64,000 nucleotides of DNA, from the NCBI RefSeq assembly GCF_947179515.1, contig NC_067472.1:202699068-202763067 (forward strand), read 5' to 3'. The notes below the pieces were generated by a model. That model was not told the origin of the DNA. It did no database searches and worked only from the letters and a program-made list of their open reading frames with translations. Made by a program: the position numbers and the translations under genes. The stretch's first letter is position 1. Every line of letters starts with the position of its first letter. This document shows positions 56,835 to 64,000 of the stretch, piece by piece. This stretch comes from Apodemus sylvaticus. Its lineage: Eukaryota > Chordata > Mammalia > Rodentia > Muridae.

Positions 56835-57110
56835 CATTTTTATAATATTTTTATTGATTATTTGGAAGTTTCACATCAAGAACCCTAAGCACACTTACTT
56901 CCCAGTCCTCTCAGGTTTATACCCTATTTATGACCCTCAACTCTACCCCCACAAGAAAAAGAATAAAAATAAAACAAGGCCAACTTTTGATGACCATGTG
57001 CTTACTGGAGCATAGTCAAACTCCCTGTGGCAAACTCCATAAAGAAACCTGAGTCATTTCTCATCCAGTGCCCATACCTGAAGCTATCGGTTGTGGGGAG
57101 CTACATGTCA
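56835..57110 (-). mobile_element. Old L1 (Lx-type) 3' UTR
   Basis: 'tattgattatttggaagttt cacatcaag' and 'ggagcatagtcaaactccct' are typical of an old L1 3' UTR in reverse. Confidence 0.55.
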
Positions 57111-57309
57111 GCATTGTTATCACAAATTTTAAGATTTCTTTGATAGGCTGTTACTTTTTGATAGGTGGAGTGGGGATAGGGGTTGTCTTTCTCAACTGTG
57201 AGTCTGAAGTCATCAACACAATGGATCAAGGAGCTTTCTTGCCCTTTACAGTCAGCAGAAACAGGGTTTGTGGACTTACACATGGTCTCTGATGTCATCA
57301 TATGCCTTA

Positions 57310-57500
57310 GACCTCAGCACTGTCTCCAGGGCAGTACAGGCCATGAACATCATCATGGCCCTTTGCCGCTGCAGGGGCTGCAGACACCATCATGGAACTC
57401 AGCAGCATTTATAGGCCAAGGACTTCAACATGGCTTCAGGTTGCAGCACAGATCACAAATATGCACTTGACCTTCAGTGGTAACACAGAGCATGGATATT
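57310..57500 (-). repeat. Old L1 3'UTR-like CAT/GGC repeat region, part 1
   Basis: Repeated phrases of the kind 'catggcttcaggttgcagca' separated by 'cacagatcac' recur here and at 58800-58940. I associate them with an Lx-type L1 UTR. The orientation is uncertain. Confidence 0.45.
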
Positions 57501-57539
57501 AACACAGACCCCCCCCCCCCCACACACACACAGACAAAA

Positions 57540-58790
57540 TGGAGTGACATGCTGAGAAGACTCAGACCTACATTTACTGAAAACAGGAAATGAGTAAAGT
57601 AGAAGAATGGATTTTCAAACACACCAGGGATACAGGTCCTAGACTGAGATGTCAACAGAACTACATTTTGTTAATATGTGGGCTGACAAGAATTTGCTTC
57701 CAAGGTTTGAAGCAGTGGCCTAAATGATTTTCCCTTCCTACCGATGAAGAACAAAGAGGAACTTGCCAAAAAGCATCCTTCTGGGAGGCGATAAGAAACA
57801 TTCTAGTAACATCAGGATTATTCAAATGGGCTTCCTAGCTATTTGGAAAATGTATGGTTCTGAAGGAAACAACTTTGGGGAGGTGGGCCCTGGAGCACCA
57901 TTAGTATCAAAGAAAGTTCAGCCTTTTTCAGTAACAACAAGGACCCTCAGCCCACCAGTGGTGTCTTCAGGAAAGGAAGCCTGTGAAGAAGCAGCCCCAG
58001 CCACATCACCAGCTTCCAAAGAGGCTGCAGAAGCACGCACCTTGAAAAGGCCAGGTGAGTCACCACAGATTTCTGACTTGGACAAGCCTTGTGTAGAAGT
58101 AGTTCCAATTTCTTCTGGGTCAGTCACACAGGAGTTCAACTGAAGCTCATAAGTAAGGTAAGGCAGAGATGCTGGACAGGTGTCTCAAGTCTGGATCACT
58201 GGACCCTACAGAGAATACTGAATCTCTGGCCATGTATTCAGTATTTTGCTACCAGGGATCAACTCACTATGCTGTGGTAACAGAACCTACTGTGATGAAT
58301 GTTGCTTTTTTCAGTCTTGACAATCTAAATGTCTTGTCAGCTTGTGCAGACATAGCAATATTTCTGGATGTGTCTGTGAGTTGATGGTAAGAAAGAAAAA
58401 TTCTGAGCTTGCCTTGCAGGTCTGAGGCCACAAGGGTCTCTCTTTCCCTACAATACTGTACTATTGTGGATATCCCCTGATGGTTTTTGATCTTGAGAAT
58501 AGACTGTCTTTCTGCTGTGTGCAGCCTCTTAATACCTGATGGGGTTTCTCACAGGCTCACAGATCTAGTGTAAATGCTCCATATGATTGAGCATGCCCAT
58601 AGCTGGCTTCTTAAAGGAGGACTCTATGAAATACTTGCAGTTTGACTCTATGTCTGGAAGTCACAGACCTTGTAAGTCACTTGTGTGAGACTGTGCCTAA
58701 GAAAATCCCAGCAGGACACAGGAAAATACATGTCCAGATCTTAGAATCCAGAAGCCAAAAAATCTGGAGATATGAACTAAGAAGTAGGTA
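57540..58790 (+). other. Unrecognised segment with ORFs of 126 and 71 codons
   Basis: The plus-strand ORF at 57763-58143 encodes a Ser/Pro/Ala/Glu-rich product (…GKEACEEAAPATSPASKEAA…) of low complexity. A second, at 58169-58384, lies in another frame. The block sits between two parts of the same repeat-like sequence, so it may be an insertion such as a decayed retrocopy. I see no poly-A, TSD, splice structure or known domain, and I cannot name a parent gene. Confidence 0.35.
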
Positions 58791-58799
58791 GGACCATGG

Positions 58800-58940
58800 G
58801 CATAGACACGGTCCTGTGTGGCAGCACAGGTCATTGACATCAATATGACCTCAAGCAGCAGTATGGCACATGGACAGAAACATGGCTTCAGGCAGCAGTG
58901 CAGACCATGAACATTTGCATGGCCTTTGGGGTCAACGTGT
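58800..58940 (-). repeat. Old L1 3'UTR-like repeat region, part 2
   Basis: 'aacatggcttcaggcagcag tgcagaccatgaac' parallels the text at 57340-57450. 58941-60019 contains nothing recognisable. Confidence 0.4.
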
Positions 58941-60019
58941 TATATTTAAAGCAACAGTATGCTATTCTCATCTAAAACAATTGTCCACTGGGAAAGGGTG
59001 TCCTGAAATTGGACCAAGCACATCTTTAGACATTAAGCAGAGTGACCTTTGTGGCTCTTCAATGGCAGCAACTATAATTGTCCTTTGAATTTTTTTTTTG
59101 TAGTTTTTGGAATCTGACAATCTCAGAGAGTTAGGTCTTTGTTGGTGTGTTAGTATTATGCAACATGATAGATGGTTGAGACAGTGGTTGCAGATAAGGG
59201 GGAAGAGGTCATATAGCATAACTCTTAAAGCATCTAGGACATGTTATCTGTTCTGCTTTAATTTTTTATCTTGTGCTATGATCTTTCAGTCTGTAACAGA
59301 GGCAGAGGGTGGGTCTATCTCAGGAATGATGCTAAGGGCATAACAAGAAAAAGCATGCTTAACTCCGAGGAGGTGGCGTGGACAACTCCCACATTGCTGA
59401 GTACCTTTGCTGCTTAAACATTAACAGAACAGAGCAGTGTGGCAGCAGTGGCTACTCTGATTTCAGAAAGTCAGTGAGTAGGGAGTCATCAGACAGATTA
59501 ATAAGTATCCAAATATGAACTGGTAAAGCACAATATATAGAAATTGAGTTAGGGAAGGAAAACAGAAAAGTTGAAGGTGGGATACAATTTAAATATTTTG
59601 TCACGATGAAGCTAACTGAATTGAGATCTGCCTGTCACCTACCACCTACCCACACTCAAACCCACAGGCATCTTTGACCCACCAGCTTGGCTTGGGACCA
59701 TCTCTTCCTCCTCTGTGCAGATACTGAACAAAAGAGTAGGGTGCCTCCCTTGCTGTATAAACCAGAACCACCAGGGTACATTTATACTGATACCCTCTTT
59801 TTCTCCACTGCCAAATCCTTACCTGATGGGAAAATGCAAAACAAGCAAAAAATAATAAAACCAAGCAGGTGTTTTAAAATCTACATATTTAATCAGGGGA
59901 CTCAGGATCCACAATTGAAGGGTGGAAGGTTTTCATGGTAGATCTAATAATTTTGTAAGTGAAGAAAGAAGTAGGGTGCTTGGTTCGGTTAAAGGGGTAG
60001 GAGCCACCTCAGATGATTT

Positions 60020-61080
60020 TAAAACAGCTATACCATTCCTAGGCATGTACCCAAAAGACACTCCACTGTGCCACAGGGATACTAAATAGCTATCAGAGGT
60101 GGATGGAGAGAGGAGGGAACTGGGGAAGAGAGGGGTGAGAGGAAAATGGGAACGGTGATCAGGTGTAGGGGGCAAGAGAGGACTTGTAGTGAGAATGGAA
60201 ATCAATCAGTGGCAGGCATTTCTGGAACTAGCAGGAGGTTGGGACAGAAGAGGATGCAGAGTGTATGGGGGTGACCCTAGTGGAGATTCCTACCAGAAGG
60301 GGGTGTAGAGACTGAAGTGGACACCTCCTATAGCCAGGCAGGATTTCCAGAGGCGGGAGGACATTAATCCACCTACAAAACCCTTGATCCAAAATTTGTC
60401 TTCCCTACAAGATGTATAGGGATAAAGATGGAGCAGAGACTGAGAAAACAGCCAGCCAATGATTGTCCCAACCTGAGACCAAGCCCATGTGAGAGAGCTA
60501 ACTCCTGACACTATTAATGATACTCTGCTATGCTTGCAGACAGGAATCCAACATAAATGTCCCCCGAGAGGCTGCATACAGCAGCAGATAGAGACAGTTG
60601 CAGAGATCCACAATCAAACATCAGGAGGAGCCCAGGGAATCTTGTAGAACAGTTAGGGATAGAATTGAACAAGCCAGAGGGGCTGAGGACACCACAGGAA
60701 GACCTATGTTAACCTAGGTTAGAGTCAACTAACCTAGACCCATAGGGCCTCACAGGGACTGTCCACCAGTGTGCACCTCTGTCTTCACCTGGGTCTCCTA
60801 ACAAGTGGAGCAGGGACTATCTTGGTCTCTGTTCCCTGCCATTGTATCTCCCTCCCCTACCTAGACTTCCTGTTGGGCCTCAGTGGGAGAGGATGTGCCT
60901 GTTTCTGCTGAGACTATGTCACCAGATGGGGCTCCCCCTCCTCTAAATAGAAGCGAGGGAACTATGATGGTGGGATTGTTGGGACTGACAGTAGAGGAGG
61001 GAGGGGGCTATAATCAAGATTAAGTGAGTAAAAAACATTATTGGAAAAAATGGAAAAAAACCTGTATCTTTAAAAAAAGG
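60020..61080 (+). mobile_element. Old L1 (Lx-type), end of ORF2 and 3' UTR
   Basis: 'gctataccattcctaggcat' is the end of ORF2 (PAIPFLGM-type). 'gatactctgctatgcttgca', 'gtgggagaggatgtgcctgt' and a G-rich block follow, leading to an A-rich tail near 61020-61090. Same family as 4650-5290. Confidence 0.75.
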
Positions 61081-61090
61081 AAAGAAAAAG

Positions 61091-61536
61091 AATAAGAAAA
61101 GAAAAAGGAAATTTCCTCCTTGTTCTCAGAGGCATCGTGATGTGAACAATTTAACAATGACACCATGGGCCTTTTATCAGTATTTTTTTGGCTGTTCATT
61201 TTCATCACTTCTCCTCCTGTCTGTTTTGGGGTAGACTGACAAGGGTTACTGGCTCTTGAACCATAATGAATCATCGTGATGCTGTGGGTCTATGTCATCT
61301 CCTTTCAAAGTCCACAGCGCAAACCCATCCATACGAAACTCAAACTGCCCGCATAGATGACAGACCTTTAACCCCTTTCATGCACATCCCCAGGACTTTC
61401 TATTTACAGGCACTACTTTAGAGATCATATTTTTAGAATCAACGTAAAGAATTTCTCTAAGCTCTTTAGCAAAACATTGCCAGATGAAGTGCCTAAAGGG
61501 AAAATGAACATTGTTCTTTAGAATGCAGCTGCACCA
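61091..61536. other. No gene or recognised element
   Basis: Short ORFs only. Confidence 0.45.
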
Positions 61537-61712
61537 TGTTTTATTCCCAGATGTTCTACCTCCACCTGTGCTGTGTTTTATTGCCAGCTGTTCTACCTCC
61601 ACCTGTGCTGTGTTTTATTCCCAGATGTTCTACCTCCACCTGTGCTGTGTTTTATTCCCAGATGTTCTACCTCCACCTGTGCTGTGTTTTATTGCCAGCT
61701 GTTCCACCTCTG
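61537..61712. repeat. 37-bp minisatellite, 4.7 copies
   Basis: The unit begins TGTTTTATTCCCAGATGTTC and ends with CTACCTCCACCTGTGCTG. Copies start at 61537, 61574, 61611, 61648 and 61685 (partial). Two variants alternate as A-B-A-A-B, where A has CCCAGATG and B has GCCAGCTG. The unit is not a multiple of three, so it is open in all three plus frames, giving false ORFs. Confidence 0.97.
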
Positions 61713-63099
61713 CCTTTCCATCTTTTTCTCCCTTTATTCTGCTTATCACTTGTCATTTTCAGGCAGTCCCTTAGTCTGACTCTTTTACTCATCATGACTG
61801 AAGTCACTCTTGATTTCTGTCACTCTCATGCCCCATGTCTGGGCACCATTTTACCTGGACCAGGGAAATAATGGCCCCAAATTGTGATAAGAGATAAGAA
61901 GTAACGAAGACATGAGCAATGACTAGAACTAGGAGGTCGTGCATAAGCTGGTGATTTATACACATTTATAAAGTAGTGCATCTTACATATTATTTAAAGA
62001 AGGGGAAACAGCCAATACCAGTAGAGAGCTAAGTTAGGCAAGGTGACAAAGAGAGCAGTGAACAGTTCAGACAGGTCCCTTGGGATAATAACCACAACTC
62101 AAGGGGAAAAGTCAAGTCCCACAAAACTTCACCTTCAGTCCTTCAAGGGAATGAATGAAACATCAAACTAGCCTTGCTAAATTCACTTCTGGGCAAGGAC
62201 ACAAACTAAAGTTCTCTTTATCCTTTCATCATGGCCTCTGAAGAAGTCTTAGTCTGACTCCCCACAGTCACACAGATCACAACATAGTATTTAATAACTA
62301 TTTATTTAGTTCATCTTTGATTTCTCCCAGCACAGGAGAAGTCCTTGATCTGTTACAGTTACTCATAAATATTTCACAGGAGGAGGGTTAAAACACTGTT
62401 ATCTTAAAATTTCAGCCTCTACTTGTTATACAAGGAGGTGTTTGATATTTTCATACTGACTGTATCTAACATTTTTTATTGATAAACATTTATATTGGCA
62501 CTAGAAATGTCAATAGATAGTGAAATTTAAATCATTCTACTGTCTTGAATCAACTGTCTTGACCACAACAGCGATGTGATGGGTGTGACTATTACAGTTA
62601 ATGCAATAACTTGGTATAAAAAGTTAATCTGATTGTGCTTACAACCAGTCTTATATAATCATCCACAGGAAAGGCGGACCAATTCTGGTACCAGAGCTTC
62701 ACCCTCAGGAAGCAGTTCCTGAGGGAAGATTGGTGTGCCCTGCTATGTCAGAACTTAAAACCAGAGCAGTCAGAAAGGACATTAGAATGAGAGGCCACCA
62801 CACAACTTAAAACCTAAAGAACACTAGAAATGATGTAATCTTTTTGCATAACCTGCTGCTTACTGGTCCCAGCAATTTCTAAATGGTATCTTGATGCAGA
62901 AGAAGGTAACAAAAGAGAGACATGTAGCTTACATAATAATCATTACACTATTGCACATGAATTTCACTTTTGCTCCCAAGTTTCCCTGATGAATCGAGAG
63001 ATCAGCTTTCTCGTTGACAGCTGCCTCCCTCTCCCAGAACTGAAAATGAGAGGCTTGAAATATGGACAAACTAGTATAAGAATCAGTCCAAAAAATTCA
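61713..63099. other. No gene or recognised element
   Basis: AT-rich. No ORF above about 65 codons. Some stretches (61860-62280) could be retroviral LTR or leader sequence, but I cannot assign them. Confidence 0.4.
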
Positions 63100-63475
63100 T
63101 CATTGAGAGAAATTATCAAAGTGTGGCAGAGCAAGAATGTTCACATGCTCCTCCACCTTGTACTCTTGCTTAGACCATTTCAGGGTTAACTAGAATTTGG
63201 ACTCCTTGATCGGAATCCCTGTGGAAAATTACCCAAATCTATTCTAGGAACACAAGATCAAGATGTCCCCGATAACTTATCTTGCCTTCTGTTATTCTAC
63301 ACACATGTATAAACCTGCTTCTCCAGCTACAAAGTTAGATGCCAGGTTATGGTTTTCTCTTATAAAAATTCCTTACTCTAAATGGTCAGAGCTGTACTTG
63401 GGTCCTAAATATACGAGCGCAGTCTGATCTAGATACAATAAAGGCATTCTTTCTTTCTTTTTAATTGCCAAAGTC
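63100..63475 (+). repeat. Candidate ERV LTR, 3' part
   Basis: TATA box (CTTATAAAAATTCC, about 63358) and AATAAAG (about 63438) are about 80 bases apart, as in R/U3 of class I or II ERVs. It is cut on the right by the CT-rich microsatellite. 5' end unknown. Confidence 0.4.
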
Positions 63476-63644
63476 TTGTCTTGTCATTTCTTTTCTTGTC
63501 ATTTCTTTTCTTGTCATTTCTTTTCTTTCCCTTTTCCTTCCTTCCTTTCCTTCCTTCCTTCCTTTCCTTCCTTCCTTTCCTTCCTTCCTTCCTTTCCTTC
63601 CTTCCTTCCTTCCTTCCTTCCTTCCTTCCTTCCTTCCTTCCTTC

Positions 63645-63707
<63 letters not shown>

Positions 63708-63712
63708 TTATT
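63476..63712. repeat. Compound polypyrimidine microsatellite
   Basis: Three 15-bp TTGTCATTTCTTTTC units, then (CCTT)n to about 63645, then (CTTT)n to about 63710. All-frame ORFs of Phe/Ser/Leu/Pro are artefacts. Confidence 0.97.
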
Positions 63713-64000
63713 TAATCATTTTTTTTTTGCAGTCCAGATTTTATTACCCTCCAGGTCTACCCTCTGACTGTTCCACATCCCATACCTCCTCCCCCCATCT
63801 CCAGGAGGATGTCCCCACTCCCCCACTTACTACCCCAACAGATATCCCCACTCCCTGGGGAGAGACTCCAGTCTCTTGAGGGTTAGGTGTGTTTTCTCTG
63901 ATTGAGTTCAAACTGGGCAGTCCTCTGCTGTATATGTGTTGGGAGCCTCATATCAGCTAGTGTATGCTGCCTGGTTGGTGGCCCAGTGTCTAAGAGATCT
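63713..64000 (-). mobile_element. L1 3' UTR (Lx/L1_Mur-type), continues past window
   Basis: Poly-T followed by 'gcagtccagattttattacc', 'ctgactgttccacatcccat', 'acctcctccccccatctcca' and 'cagtcctctgctgtatatgt'. Same family and strand as 19.1-19.6 kb. The remaining L1 would lie to the right. Confidence 0.85.

Noticed and set aside
61537..61712. Direct repeats resembling a CRISPR array
   Set aside because: Units are contiguous with no unique spacers, and the host is a mammal.
61511..61871. Three overlapping ORFs rich in Cys, Pro and Leu
   Set aside because: Products of the 37-bp tandem repeat.
63465..63879. ORFs of up to 132 codons with Phe/Ser/Leu/Pro runs
   Set aside because: Translations of (CCTT)n and (CTTT)n microsatellites.

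Overview
This window looks like non-coding, repeat-saturated DNA from a murid rodent, most likely rat (Rattus). The organism call rests on repeat types. Many young L1 copies end in a 3' tail containing 'aaggggaaatcatttgaaat' before the poly-A, which I associate with rat L1. B1, B2/B3 and ID-like SINEs, ORR1/MT-type MaLR elements and an ERV-L provirus are all rodent-type. I found no intact host protein-coding gene, no convincing tRNA, rRNA or ncRNA gene, and no CRISPR array. Nearly every long ORF is a piece of L1 ORF1/ORF2, a retroviral gag fragment, or a simple repeat that stays open in several frames.

Layout. 1-2518 (minus): the 5' part of an ERV-L (MERVL-like) provirus with LTR, tRNA-Leu primer-binding site, broken gag and the start of pro, running off the left edge. 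2.5-15 kb: old L1 ends, microsatellites, solo LTRs, a young L1 with a probable 3' transduction (9364-10469), and a 0.63-kb polypurine minisatellite (10.70-11.33 kb). 15.4-19.6 kb: an older minus-strand L1 split by an ERV1-type solo LTR (17345-18013). 19.9-22.6 kb: a minus-strand LTR split by a twin-primed L1 with a perfect 15-bp target-site duplication (TSD). 23.07-35.3 kb: 12 kb of L1 segments in alternating orientation, making large inverted repeats. One of them holds a tiny (about 70 bp) L1 insertion. 35.3-42.4 kb: L1 3' UTR remnants, SINEs and MaLR LTRs. 42.4-53.4 kb: the most informative region, an old L1 into which a complete LTR-int-LTR ORR1 element inserted (5-bp TSD). That element was then invaded by a TSD-flanked unidentified segment and by an inverted L1. 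53.4-64 kb: SINE and L1 remnants, an LTR candidate, a 37-bp minisatellite, a CT-rich microsatellite block, and the 3' end of another L1 at the right edge.

Nothing here works as an operon or pathway. The interest lies in the record of insertion: primer-binding sites, TSDs, twin-priming inversions, a transduced flank and nested insertions allow a relative chronology. No previously undescribed biological system is evident. The best leads are the nested ORR1 locus, the inverted L1 cluster at 28.8-31.6 kb, the 3'-transducing L1, an isolated CTCF-like motif at 4539-4553, and two unrecognised low-copy stretches (11.34-12.73 kb and 57.5-58.8 kb). Repeat family names are from recognition, not from a search.
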